DNA from: Marinomonas hwangdonensis
GTDB lineage: Bacteria; Pseudomonadota; Gammaproteobacteria; Pseudomonadales; Marinomonadaceae
Direction of reading: 5' to 3'
Assembly (NCBI RefSeq): GCF_003721245.1
Contig: NZ_RIZG01000001.1
Coordinates: 310,001 to 374,000 of the forward strand
DNA: 64,000 bases
A model generated the notes under the pieces. The model was given only the letters and a program-made list of their open reading frames with translations. It did not search any database and was not told the origin of the DNA. Positions 43,455-53,500 of the stretch are shown in pieces; the first letter of the stretch is position 1, and the number at the start of each line of letters is the position of its first letter. The translations under genes and the position numbers were made by a program.

Positions 43455-44690
43455 ATGGCAGCTAAGCTAGATTTGGCGTTTGTTCGTTCTCATTTTCCGG
43501 CTTTTAAAGAGCCGTCTTTATTTGGGCAGGCGTTTTTTGATAATGCGGGCGGATCTTATGCTTGCCAATCGGTCATTGACCACCTTGATCAATATTATCG
43601 AGAGACCAAGCTGCAACCTTATCACCTTCATCCTGCGTCACAAAAAGCGGGCGCGCAAATGGACTTATCCCATGAAAGATTGGCCTCCTATTTAAATGTC
43701 GACGCCAGTGAGGTGCACTTAGGACCTTCTTCTTCTCAAAATACCTATGTTTTGGCGCAGGCGTTTGGCAAAGTGCTGGTGGTAGGTGATGAAATCATTG
43801 TGACCAATCAAGATCACGAAGCCAACATTGGTGTTTGGCGAGCGTTAGAAAAGAAAGGCCTTGTGATCAAAGAGTGGCAGGTGGACCCAGCTACTGGGTC
43901 ATTGCACTTAGATGATCTGAAAGGTCTGTTTTCAAAGCGTACTAAACTTTTGGTGTTTACTCATTGTTCAAACGTCGTTGCTGAGATTAACCCTGTGGCA
44001 GAGATTTGTCAGTTGGCTCGCGCAGCGAACGTAGCGACGGTGGTGGATGGGGTTTCTTATGCAGGACATGGTTTACCTGATGTGAATGCATTAGGCGCCG
44101 ATATCTATTTACTTTCCCTTTATAAAGCCTATGGCCCGCATTTAGGAGTGATGGTTATTCGCCATGCCATGGCAGAAACACTCGGTAATCAGAGCCACTA
44201 TTTCAATAACGCGTATCGCCATAAATGGTTTGTGCCAGCCGGCCCAGATCATGCTCAGGTGGCCGCGAGCCGTGGTGTGCTGGATTACTTTGACGCCTTG
44301 CACGATCATCATTTCGCCCCAACGACGTCGGCACAGGAAAAATCGCAGCGAGTCCGTCGTTTAATGCTGGATGCAGAGCAGGCGCTGTTAAGTCGACTGA
44401 TTGAGTTTGTGGATCAGCATCCAAAACTGCGATTAATTGGTCCAAACGATGCAACGAAGCGCGCTGCAACCGTTTCGATTATTCCACAAGGGCAGACACC
44501 TCAAGAACTGGCAAAAAAATTAGTCGAGCAGGGGATCATTTGTGGAGCGGGGCATTTTTACGCAGTGCGTTTGCTAGAAGCCATGGGAATTGACCCGAAT
44601 ACAGGGGTACTGCGTCTTTCTTTTGTTCATTACACTCAAGCGGAAGAAATAGATCAGCTCATCGCTGCGTTAGAAAAAGCGCTTGCATAA
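43455..44690 (+). CDS. Cysteine desulfurase-like class V aminotransferase (VC1184 type)
   Basis: 411-residue PLP enzyme. The fold is that of class V aminotransferases: FFDNAGGSYACQSV, HLGPSSSQNTYVLAQAF, TNQDHEANIGVWRAL, VDGVSYAGHGLPDV and the PLP lysine Lys224 in LLSLYKAYGPHLGVM. The RLSFVHYT end is typical of the subfamily. Despite its family name, cysteine desulfurase activity is not proven for this group; no NifU/IscU-type scaffold gene is near. ATG 43455 has AAGGAG 9 nt upstream; the reading from 43371 is longer but unsupported. Divergent from an Lrp regulator. Confidence 0.88.
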   Translation: MAAKLDLAFVRSHFPAFKEPSLFGQAFFDNAGGSYACQSVIDHLDQYYRETKLQPYHLHPASQKAGAQMDLSHERLASYLNVDASEVHLGPSSSQNTYVLAQAFGKVLVVGDEIIVTNQDHEANIGVWRALEKKGLVIKEWQVDPATGSLHLDDLKGLFSKRTKLLVFTHCSNVVAEINPVAEICQLARAANVATVVDGVSYAGHGLPDVNALGADIYLLSLYKAYGPHLGVMVIRHAMAETLGNQSHYFNNAYRHKWFVPAGPDHAQVAASRGVLDYFDALHDHHFAPTTSAQEKSQRVRRLMLDAEQALLSRLIEFVDQHPKLRLIGPNDATKRAATVSIIPQGQTPQELAKKLVEQGIICGAGHFYAVRLLEAMGIDPNTGVLRLSFVHYTQAEEIDQLIAALEKALA

Positions 44691-44696
44691 CAAAGC

Positions 44697-44726
44697 AAAA
44701 AGGCAGATTAGAAATCTGCCTTTTTT
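44697..44726. terminator. Bidirectional terminator
   Basis: AGGCAGAT and ATCTGCCT pair across a 5-nt loop, flanked by A residues on the left and six T on the right, between convergent genes. Confidence 0.82.
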
Positions 44727-44730
44727 GTGT

Positions 44731-45255
44731 TCACACCTTGTCATGACAAACCGCGTTCAATAGCGGGTCAGTGTCTTCAAGTGGGTACCATGTCGTAGGT
44801 TGAGGCTCTGAGCTAGGTGACGCGGTTGCTGATTGAATAAAGTCGGTTCTTGCACCACGAGCACAGTCAACAATTTGTGGCACACGTTTCGCCATGTGAC
44901 GACGCTCAAAGAAATATAAGTCTACTAGCACGAGATTTGGGTCTATTTTGTTTTTTGCAGAGTTGGCGACATCCGCCGCCATAAAACGCAAGGTTTGCGG
45001 AAAAACATAGCTCCATGGGCGCCATGGGGCTTCTTCTTGAACCGTTTTGACTACGACAACCCCTTCTGGCAATAGGCTGGTTTGGTGATCGAACCAATCG
45101 TATTCTCCTTGTATTTGAAAACCCAACATAGCGATACCAGCAAAGGCCGGAACCAGCCATTTTGGCGCCATTTGCCGTGTAAGTTTTCTTATCAGTAACG
45201 CAATACCCGCGCCGCCAATACCAGCAAAAATAGTGGCAATAAGTTCCCAAAACAT
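44731..45255 (-). CDS. Hypothetical membrane protein
   Basis: 174 residues with two hydrophobic segments (about 5-23 and 33-50), then a soluble domain of unknown type. The soluble part has EYDWFDHQTSLLPEGVVVVKT and an RPWSYVFPQTLRFMA stretch. I do not recognise the family. It is next to, but about 100 nt downstream of, the symporter operon on the same strand, separated from it by a terminator-like hairpin. Confidence 0.7.
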   Translation of the reverse strand: MFWELIATIFAGIGGAGIALLIRKLTRQMAPKWLVPAFAGIAMLGFQIQGEYDWFDHQTSLLPEGVVVVKTVQEEAPWRPWSYVFPQTLRFMAADVANSAKNKIDPNLVLVDLYFFERRHMAKRVPQIVDCARGARTDFIQSATASPSSEPQPTTWYPLEDTDPLLNAVCHDKV

Positions 45256-45299
45256 AAGCGTTCTCTTTTTTGATTTTTTATGGAGTCTTATTATAAAGA

Positions 45300-45331
45300 A
45301 ATCGAGCCTTACAAAGAAGCAAGGCTCGATT
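45300..45331 (-). terminator. Terminator downstream of the symporter gene
   Basis: AATCGAGCCTT and AAGGCTCGATT pair across 10 nt. On the minus strand a T-rich tract follows. It lies 25 nt after the symporter stop. Confidence 0.72.
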
Positions 45332-45355
45332 ATTAGGACGTGCTTTTGTTAAACC

Positions 45356-47122
45356 TTAGTGGTCAACAGCTCCGCCAGCACCTTGTGGGTAGCGAACGCT
45401 TTCAACCAAGTCTTGGATTTCTTTTGGTGGCGGAGGCGTCATAGACGACACAGTAAATGCCACGGCAAAGTTAATCATCGCACCAACCGCACCGAAAGAA
45501 AGTGGGGAGATACCAAACAACCAGTTATCAGGTGTATTGGCTAAGTTTGCTGTACCAGGAATGAAGAACCAGCCTAAGAATACAAAGATGTACACCAAGG
45601 TAGAAATCAGACCAGCCAACATACCAGCAATAGCGCCTGTGCTGTTAACACGCTTAGAGAAGATACCCATCATCAACGCAGGGAAGATAGAGGCGGCAGC
45701 AATACCAAACGCGAGCGCCACTACTTGGGCCGCAAAGCCGGGTGGATTCATCCCCAGATAAGTCGCCACTACGATAGCAACAAACATGGATATCCTTGCC
45801 ACTTTGAGTTCGTCTTTATCGCTTATATTGGGATTAATGGAGCCTTTTATTAAGTCATGACTGATGGCAGAGGAAATAGCCAATAATAACCCCGCTGCGG
45901 TCGATAGAGCAGCAGCAAGACCACCCGCTGCGATTAGACCAATAACCCAACCTGGAAGATTCGCAATTTCAGGGTTAGCCAACACAAGGATATCTCGGTT
46001 AACGACTAGCTCATTGCCTTCCCAGCCACGAGCAGCTGCTTCGTCTTGGAATGCAGGTACGTCGTTGTAAAACTGTACTCTGCCGTCACCGTTTTTGTCT
46101 TCAAACTTGATTAAGCCTGTTGTTTCCCATGTTTGCACCCAATCAGGACGCTCCGCGTATTCTATTGGTTGCTCAGTCGGGCCTGAAGGATAGATAGTAG
46201 TTAATAGATTCAAACGCGCCATTGAAGCAACAGCAGGTGCTGTTAGGTACAACAAAGCGATAAATACTAGTGCCCAACCAGCAGACCAACGTGCATCGGC
46301 TACTTTAGGAACAGTGAAGAAACGAATAATAACGTGTGGTAGACCTGCTGTACCTATCATTAATGATAACGTAAACAGCACCATGTTAAGTTTGTTTTCA
46401 ACGTCAGCGGTGTAATCTCTAAAGCCCAGCTCGCGAACCACTTCGTCTAATTTTTGCAGTAGTGGTAAGCCAGATTCAGTATGGGTAGAGAAAAGTCCGA
46501 TGGCAGGAATAAACGTATCTGTTAATTGCAAGGAGATAAACACAGCAGGAATCGTATAAGCGATAATCAATACAACGTACTGAGCAACCTGTGTGTAAGT
46601 GATGCCTTTCATACCGCCTAATACAGCGTAGAAAAATACCACAACAGCAGCAATTATAAGCCCCGTATTATTATCTACTTCAAGGAAGCGCGAAAACGCC
46701 ACCCCAGCCCCTGTCATTTGTCCGATAACATAAGTTACCGATGCTATGATCAAACAGGCAACCGCAACCAAACGTGCTGTTGTACTGTAAAAGCGATCAC
46801 CAATGAAGTCAGGCACAGTGAACTTACCAAACTTACGTAGGTAAGGAGCCAACAGCATAGCAAGCAATACATAACCACCAGTCCAACCCATAAGGAAGGT
46901 CGAGTTAGCGTAACCGCCGGCAGCGATCAGACCAGCCATGGAAATAAAGGAGGCCGCCGACATCCAATCTGCCGCCGTAGCCATACCGTTTAACACAGGG
47001 TGGACTCCACCGCCCGCCACATAGAATTCTTTTGTTGACCCGGCGCGAGCCCAAATTGCAATACCGAAGTAGAGCGCAAAGGAACCACCGACAAACAACA
47101 AGTTGATAGTAAACTGATCCAT
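45356..47122 (-). CDS. Sodium:solute symporter, VC_2705 subfamily (large subunit)
   Basis: 588-residue secondary transporter of the SLC5 fold with about thirteen membrane segments. It is annotated in relatives as a cation/acetate symporter; the substrate here is inferred, not seen. Motifs: FYVAGGGVHPVLNGMATAADWMSAASFI, GYANSTFLMGWTGGYVLLA and LSTAAGLLLAISSAISHDL. It contains a large soluble loop (about 300-375) with DKNGDGRVQF, an EF-hand-like calcium loop. Its small partner DUF4212 lies 5 nt upstream in the same operon, the normal pairing for this subfamily. Confidence 0.92.
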   Translation of the reverse strand: MDQFTINLLFVGGSFALYFGIAIWARAGSTKEFYVAGGGVHPVLNGMATAADWMSAASFISMAGLIAAGGYANSTFLMGWTGGYVLLAMLLAPYLRKFGKFTVPDFIGDRFYSTTARLVAVACLIIASVTYVIGQMTGAGVAFSRFLEVDNNTGLIIAAVVVFFYAVLGGMKGITYTQVAQYVVLIIAYTIPAVFISLQLTDTFIPAIGLFSTHTESGLPLLQKLDEVVRELGFRDYTADVENKLNMVLFTLSLMIGTAGLPHVIIRFFTVPKVADARWSAGWALVFIALLYLTAPAVASMARLNLLTTIYPSGPTEQPIEYAERPDWVQTWETTGLIKFEDKNGDGRVQFYNDVPAFQDEAAARGWEGNELVVNRDILVLANPEIANLPGWVIGLIAAGGLAAALSTAAGLLLAISSAISHDLIKGSINPNISDKDELKVARISMFVAIVVATYLGMNPPGFAAQVVALAFGIAAASIFPALMMGIFSKRVNSTGAIAGMLAGLISTLVYIFVFLGWFFIPGTANLANTPDNWLFGISPLSFGAVGAMINFAVAFTVSSMTPPPPKEIQDLVESVRYPQGAGGAVDH

Positions 47123-47127
47123 GCGAC

Positions 47128-47388
47128 TTACTCCTCGAGGCCAAATTCTTCATCTAGCTTGTTCATTCTCCAAGCATAGAAAAAGGTTAAAAAGAGGAAA
47201 ACAAGAATAGAGCCTTGCTGGGCGAACCAGAAACCCAAATCTGTTCCTCCAATATGTATGCCGGAAAGCATGGGGCGAAGTAGAATGGCGCAGCCATAAG
47301 AGGCCAGAGCCCAAATCACTAGGCTACCTAAGATGAGCCTGAGGTTGGCTTGCCAGTATTTTTCTGCATTAGTATTATGATCTGACAC
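47128..47388 (-). CDS. DUF4212 family symporter small subunit
   Basis: 86 residues with two membrane segments (about 15-35 and 50-72). YWQANLRLILGSLVIWALASYGC and FGFWFAQQGSILVFLFLTFFYAWRMNKLD-like stretches fit the small subunit that always accompanies the VC_2705-type symporter. Upstream in the same operon, 5 nt before the large subunit start. Its precise role (assembly or ion coupling) is not known. Confidence 0.92.
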   Translation of the reverse strand: MSDHNTNAEKYWQANLRLILGSLVIWALASYGCAILLRPMLSGIHIGGTDLGFWFAQQGSILVFLFLTFFYAWRMNKLDEEFGLEE

Positions 47389-47633
47389 GGTAGATCTCCT
47401 TATAATTATTTTTATACGCCCTGTTAATTTAGCAGGGGGAGGCCGAATAAGAAGTCAGACTTTAGTCGCATAATGTGCATTTAATGTAAAAAAAACTGAC
47501 ACTTTTCCTAGGTGAAGAACACAAGTGGAAAATCAGCGTGATATTTTATGGTGAAATGTTGTGAACCTTGCGATTATTAGCCTGGTAGCGACAAACGTAT
47601 CCGTCTAAAACAGCCAAATGCAGGAGACAATGG

Positions 47634-48101
47634 GTGATTCAAGCAATTTATGTGTCGAAAAAATCCAAGCAAGCGCAAATCGGTATTGATGCGGTGAAAG
47701 TAGACGCAGGGAAAGGCATTGTTGGCGATAGATACTATGGTAAAAAAGGCAGCGACGGTCCTAATATTACTTTTATAGAGAGCGAAGCCATTGCGGCGTT
47801 TAACGCGAATTTTGGTCAAAGTATTAGCTTGTCCGCCACTCGAAGAAATATTGTTACCCAAGGTGTTCGCCTCAACCAATTGGTGGGGCAGGAATTTTCC
47901 ATTGGTGATGTGCGCTTTTATGGTGTGGAATTGTGCGAACCCTGTGGTTCATTAGGGAAATCCTTGGCCAATGATTCAATTTCGGCGCCGCAAGTCGTTA
48001 GGGCTTGGTTACATCGCAGCGGTTTGAGAGCCAATGTCTTGAGCACTGGCATATTACGCACGGGAATGCAGTTTAATTTGATTCAGAACACAAGCAAATA
48101 G
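47634..48101 (+). CDS. MOSC domain protein
   Basis: 155 residues forming a MOSC domain, the C-terminal module of molybdenum cofactor sulfurases, which bind sulfur or molybdopterin. Seen: VGDRYYGKKGSDGPNITFIESEAI, TRRNIVTQGVRLNQLVGQEF and the cysteine motif ELCEPCGSLGKSL. It may handle pterin cofactors or, as for YiiM relatives, detoxify N-hydroxylated compounds. The start is GTG 47634, 7 nt after AGGAG. Stands alone. Confidence 0.88.
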   Translation: MIQAIYVSKKSKQAQIGIDAVKVDAGKGIVGDRYYGKKGSDGPNITFIESEAIAAFNANFGQSISLSATRRNIVTQGVRLNQLVGQEFSIGDVRFYGVELCEPCGSLGKSLANDSISAPQVVRAWLHRSGLRANVLSTGILRTGMQFNLIQNTSK

Positions 48102-48142
48102 CCTTGCTCTGAATCCTTTTGTTCGATGTTTCTCTGACGTTT

Positions 48143-49834
48143 TTAAACAATATCCTCTGCCAACACAAAGCGTTTAATGTCGTTAAATTCTTTATTAAAT
48201 GGTTGCGGCTGCGGTGTGTATTTTCCAGCCAAACAGTTTTGAACAATGGTTTCTGCTTGCGTTAGATAACTGCGTTTATCTTCTGTCGAGCTTGCATTGT
48301 GTTCTGTTGTTGATGGGCGTTGCCACAGCAAATCGGCCAGTGACTTAGGTGTGTTGGATTGTCCTTGGAAACGCCACAAATCGGCCGTTTGATCATAAGC
48401 GTAATAGGGTAATAACTTGATGCCGTGTTTGGCAACAAAATCAATGGCTTGTAAAATAAACATGGCTTCATCATCGCCTAAGAAATAATTCAAATTGAAG
48501 CGAACCCAACCTGGTTTAACCAGTTTTTCGCCTTTTTTCAGGGCTTCTTGAATGCGTTTTGATTCCCTTGTGTCTATGCCCAAAAGCTGGTGTCCATAGG
48601 GGCCCGCGCAGGAGCAACCGCCTCGTACTTGAATACCAAACAGGTCATTTAACATGGCGGTGACAAAACCATGATGTAAGTAGCCAAAGTCGGTCTTGAT
48701 GCGAAACGCGGTAATCGACAAACGGGCGGCATCAGCATGACCTAATCGCTCAATGTTGGGGTGATTGTGCCAATGTTTATCAATCTGTTGTACTAGCTCG
48801 TGTTCACGGGCCTCAATGACGTTTTCTCCCACAGCTTGTTTGAGCTGAAACACTAAACCAGCGCGAATCGATTCGACAATACCGGGCGTACCTCCTTCTT
48901 CTCGACGAACGCCAACGGGCAAAAAGGTGTGGTCCTCCGGTGTAACAAAAGACACGGTGCCGCCGCCAATAAGACTGGGTTTTTGGTTAGTTATTATGGC
49001 TTTTTTGACCACCAGAATCCCCGGAGTCCCTGGACCACCAATGAACTTATGGGTTGAGAAAAACAGTGCGTCTTTGGCCAGTATTTTGTCTGCGTTTGGA
49101 TTCATATCTAAGGCTACATAAGGTGCGGCCGCGGCAAAGTCCCAAAAAGCGAGGGCGTTGTAGCGATGTAGCAAGGCGGTAATGGCATCCTGATCGCATA
49201 AAATTCCTGTGACATTGGATGTGGCGCTGAAACTACCGATAAGGCGCTTATTTTGTTTTGCCTGTAATTGCTCTTCTAAGGAGATTAAACAAACGCCGCC
49301 GTCTTTAGATTCTGGGATTCTGATTACTTCAATGCCCAGCTCTCGCCACGGTAATTCGTTGGAGTGATGTTCATAAGGACCAATAAAAATACAGACGTGT
49401 GCTTTTTCAGATTCATTCAATTGGCGCAAGCCTAATTGGCTAATTAAGGCATTAATCGCGCTGGTGGCGCCACTGCCACAAAATATCACCAAGTCTTCGG
49501 TTGAGGCGTTAACGGCTTGTTGAATGTGTTGACGAGCTTGCTCGCGAAAGGCGGTGGTTTGTTGGCCTGTGGCATTGGCTTCGGTGTGCGTATTGGCGTA
49601 CAGCGGTAAGACATGTTGACGAATGGCGTCTTCGATAAAGTCCAGACTGCGACCAGAGGCGGTATAGTCAGCGTAAGTTAAGGTTCTTGCGCCAAATGGG
49701 GTATGAATTTGTGTATTTTTGCCGATGATGCCGTCACGAATGCGGGCAAGCAAAGCCTCTTTATTGGAATGGCTTGTGATACTTTGCGCTCGTGCTCTTT
49801 GATGTGAAATATTTTCTGCGGCAGCAACGGACAT
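48143..49834 (-). CDS. Class V aminotransferase-fold enzyme (module 2)
   Basis: 563-residue PLP enzyme, longer than typical cysteine desulfurases by about 150 residues, mostly at the C-terminus (about 410-563). Core motifs: YADYTASGRSLDFIE, VIFCGSGATSAINAL, SFSATSNVTGILCDQDA, and FFSTHKFIGGPGTPGILV with the PLP lysine. RGGCSCAGPYGHQLLG has a cysteine-rich loop. The start ATG 49834 has GAGGA 7 nt upstream; the earlier GTG/ATG at 49885 overlaps the Lrp stop. It follows an Lrp-type gene in the same direction. The substrate is unknown. Confidence 0.85.
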   Translation of the reverse strand: MSVAAAENISHQRARAQSITSHSNKEALLARIRDGIIGKNTQIHTPFGARTLTYADYTASGRSLDFIEDAIRQHVLPLYANTHTEANATGQQTTAFREQARQHIQQAVNASTEDLVIFCGSGATSAINALISQLGLRQLNESEKAHVCIFIGPYEHHSNELPWRELGIEVIRIPESKDGGVCLISLEEQLQAKQNKRLIGSFSATSNVTGILCDQDAITALLHRYNALAFWDFAAAAPYVALDMNPNADKILAKDALFFSTHKFIGGPGTPGILVVKKAIITNQKPSLIGGGTVSFVTPEDHTFLPVGVRREEGGTPGIVESIRAGLVFQLKQAVGENVIEAREHELVQQIDKHWHNHPNIERLGHADAARLSITAFRIKTDFGYLHHGFVTAMLNDLFGIQVRGGCSCAGPYGHQLLGIDTRESKRIQEALKKGEKLVKPGWVRFNLNYFLGDDEAMFILQAIDFVAKHGIKLLPYYAYDQTADLWRFQGQSNTPKSLADLLWQRPSTTEHNASSTEDKRSYLTQAETIVQNCLAGKYTPQPQPFNKEFNDIKRFVLAEDIV

Positions 49835-49881
49835 GTTTCTTTCCTCATTTGGCTTGCCGCATAAATAAACCTGTTGATTCA

Positions 49882-50355
49882 TCACTTATTCTTCATGACG
49901 GGCAAGGGCAACTGAGTTGTCCACTTGATCTGCTCCATGGCGAAATTGGAAGTCACGTCGGTTAATGCGGTGGCACTGATTAATCGTTTATAAAATTTGT
50001 CGTAGGCTGGAATGTCTTTGACCAGCACACGAAGTAAGTAATCGTATTCCCCTGCCATGCGGTAAAACTCCACCACTTCAGGGAATTCCGCCACCACGCG
50101 AGCAAACTCATCGGCCCAGTTAACATCATGCTGATTGGTTTTGACTTGAACAAAAACCGATACGCCAAGGCCAAGTTTGTCCGCGTCTAATAGGGCGACA
50201 CGGCGCATGATATATCCTGCGTTTTCCAGCTTTTGCACCCGTCGCCAACAAGGGGTTTTAGACAACCCTACTTGCTGTGCCATGGCTTCGGTAGAAATAC
50301 TATCATCACTTTGAATTAAGGCAAGTAGTTGCAAATCTATCTCATCTAAGTGCAT
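49882..50355 (-). CDS. Lrp/AsnC family regulator (module 2)
   Basis: 157 residues with the HTH (about 5-55: DLQLLALIQSDDSISTEAMAQQVGLSKTPCWRRVQKLE) and a RAM domain (MAGEYDYLLRVLVKDIPAY). Co-directional with the class V aminotransferase and upstream of it by 47 nt, so it is in one operon with it and probably autoregulates. Only moderately similar by eye to the Lrp protein of module 1. Confidence 0.92.
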   Translation of the reverse strand: MHLDEIDLQLLALIQSDDSISTEAMAQQVGLSKTPCWRRVQKLENAGYIMRRVALLDADKLGLGVSVFVQVKTNQHDVNWADEFARVVAEFPEVVEFYRMAGEYDYLLRVLVKDIPAYDKFYKRLISATALTDVTSNFAMEQIKWTTQLPLPVMKNK

Positions 50356-50484
50356 TTTGTTCTCTTTTTTATCAATTAATTGGAAATATATTTCTGATTG
50401 TCTGGCTTTTCTCTATTCTTTGCAATTAGGTTCCAAATTTCTGTAGAAAGAAGGAATGAGGTTTTAAAAAAGGGGGGTAAAAAA

Positions 50485-50522
50485 ATGAAAAAAAAAGCGT
50501 ATTTATAAAAAACACGCTTTTT
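50485..50522 (-). terminator. Terminator of the RND efflux operon
   Basis: AAAAGCGT and ACGCTTTT pair with a 12-nt loop, flanked by A and T runs on both sides. It lies 20 nt beyond the permease stop on the minus strand. Confidence 0.7.
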
Positions 50523-50541
50523 AAAAGAAGGTCTTATCAGG

Positions 50542-53500
50542 TTATGAATGTCCCTGATTCGTTTCAATGTTGCTAGGGGCTGGCTTTTTGAGGCGTCCGA
50601 GCAGTAGGCGAATGTCTTCTTTTATCATCAAAAGCACAGGTATGAGTATTAGGGTAATGATAGTCGCAAACATGATGCCGTAGCCGAGGGACACGGCCGC
50701 AGGAATCAACATTTGGGCTTGTCGTGAGGTTTCCCATAGAATCGGCAATAGTCCGGCAAACGTTGTGAAAGAGGTTAATAATACGGCTCGTAATCGACTC
50801 TGACAGGCGATCATGATGGCTTTTTTGATGTGTCCTGTTTCATTACGTAACGTATTGAACCGGGAAACCAGCAATAGGCTGTCGTTTACGACCACGCCGC
50901 TCAACGCCAGTATGCCATTAAGAGACAATATGTTCAGCGCCAGATTATTCATCCAGTGTCCCAATAAGGCCCCAATAATACCAAAGGGTATGGCCATCAT
51001 AATGATGAGCGGCTGCGAGTAAGATTTGAGCGGAATGGCCAAGAGTCCATAAATGATCAATAAGGCAAGTAGAGACATTTGCACCATAGACGACTGAGTT
51101 TTTTCCTGTTGCTCAGCTTCACCAGAAAAATAAATCGACACTCCTGCAAACTGACGCAGCATTTGTGGCACCACGGCATTTTGTAAATAGGCCACCACCT
51201 CGGTGGAAGACATGATGTCTTTATCTACTTCAGCTGAAAGATACTGAGAACGCTTGCTATCAATGCGCACAATGCGTGTTTCAGCGTCTTCTTGAGCCAA
51301 GGTAGCGACGGTCGACAAGGGGATTTGAGCCCCGTTATCCAAGACGATTTTGGTGTTCATAACCGCTGCTGGCGATTCTTTTTGATCGTCAGGGAAACCT
51401 AAGCGGACTTCCACCTCCGCGTTATCGCGTTGGAAAGTCTGTACAACTTGACCGTCGAAATTACGAGTGACTTGTGTTGCCAAATCGCTTGAAGACAAAC
51501 CAAGCAAACGACCTTGATCGGTGAGCGATAACATAAGACGGGATTCGGTGGGTTCATTATTTTGTTCGACACCAGTGACCGCAGGCAGGGTGCTTAGCTG
51601 TCTTAATAGCTCTGCCATAGCGCCGTCCAAAACACGATTGTCATTACCGCGTAGTTCTATTCTTAAGGCGTCGACGCTTTCGCGTGCGCTGCGAATTCGT
51701 AGGTTTTTCACCCCTTCAGGCGAGCCAGAAAGTTGCTGCCATTTACTGGCGAACTGAGCCGACGTATAGGGTCGGTCGTTATCAAGCTCTATGCGTATAT
51801 TGCCAGATTGATCACTGTTTGCGGTTACCTGAAGGTTTCTAATCGCCACCTCACTGCTGCCATTCTTTCGAAGATCAATATCCGCCTGATAGGCTTTTTG
51901 TTCCAGCATCAGCAAGACATCATGAGTTTTTCCGTAGCTCACATCGTTAAACATAGTGACCGAACCGCGCACAGTGTCACCGGGTATCTGAGGAAAAAAG
52001 CTCATGCGTATGGCACCGGTAAGTGGCATCGAAATGACCAGGACAAACAAGGCAATAAACAATAAACACACCGCGTATCTGTGATTAAGAGTAAGGTCCA
52101 TGGCGGGGCGATAAATGCGTTCACTAAACCATTGTAAGCCACTATCGGCACCTTGTTGTACCATGCCCCATGCTTTGGACAAGGGATTGGTGCGGGTCGA
52201 CTTTTGCGTATTTAGATGCGCAAGGTGGGCAGGTAAGATGATTTTTGATTCAATAACGGACAGTATTAAACAAATCGCCACCACAATGGCAAATTGTGAG
52301 TAAAGCTGTCCTAATCGACCTTCAATGTTCGTCAGTGCCCAAAAAGCTGCAACGGTTGTAAAAACACCAAATAGGGTCGGAATGGCGACTATCATGGTGC
52401 CTTTTATGGTGTTACCTACCGTGTCGCCTTCTTGGGATCGTACCGTATAGACGCTTTCCCCAACAACGACAGCGTCATCGACGACGATCCCCAGCGCCAT
52501 AATAAACCCGAATGTGGTGAACATATTCAGTGTTAAATCGACGTGTTCTGTTCCCATCACAAATAAGGTGCCGAAAAAGATAAAAGGCAGCCCCATAGCC
52601 ACCCAAAAAGCGACGGTAACATTAAGAAAAATAGCCAACATAATGAAGACTAAAAAAATCCCAAGAACCGCATTTTCTATCATTAAGTCGATACGTTGAT
52701 TAATTGACTCACTGCGATCATACCAGGTGCCTATCTCCACATTAGGAGGTAGTCGCCCCTTGCTTTCCCAATCCGCTAAGACGGCTTTGGCGCCCACCAC
52801 AGATTTAGAAATGTCGCTGGTGCCTGTGGTCAGCACTTGAATCGCAAGGCTATTTTGGCGGTTAAATCGGGATAGAACAAAGTCGTCTTCGTTGAATGCG
52901 TCACGAATATCGGCTATATCCCCTAGCAGCAAGCTCCCCCCTGTGCTGTTAGACACAATAGGGATACGGTTGAATTCGCTGATTATATAAGCTTGCTGAG
53001 ATGCGCTTATGGTGAGATAAATATTTTCATCTCTCAGGCTGGCGACTCTGGCAGGAGCCGATTCTGCGTTTATCGTATTGGCAATATCGGACAAGGTGAG
53101 GCCGTAAAAAGCCAGTTTATTTTTATCAATGTCTATCATAATGGTCGGATCTAACCAACCCATGATCGAAGTAGAGCTGATGCTTTCATTGGCCAGCAAA
53201 TCAGATTCAAGCTCTTTGGTGAGTGTCTGCAAAGTACGCCTGTCTACGTCACCAAAGAGCTGAATCCAAATAGAGTGTTCTTCTCGCGTGGCTTTGGTGA
53301 CTACGGCGGGTTTGGCCTCGTCTGGAAACGAGGAAACTTGATCAACTTTGCTTTTCACGTCTTCCAGAAGCGTGTCTATATCGTAACCATCGAGCATTTC
53401 TATGCTGGTGCTGGTCGCTCGAGCCGTGGACGATGTGGTGATGTTTTTAATCCCCGACACGCCCTGGAGGGCTTGTTCTAAAGGAATGGCAATGCCTTCC

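Noticed and set aside
52514-52699. Small plus-strand frames inside the RND permease gene
   Set aside because: Shadows of a well-supported minus-strand gene.
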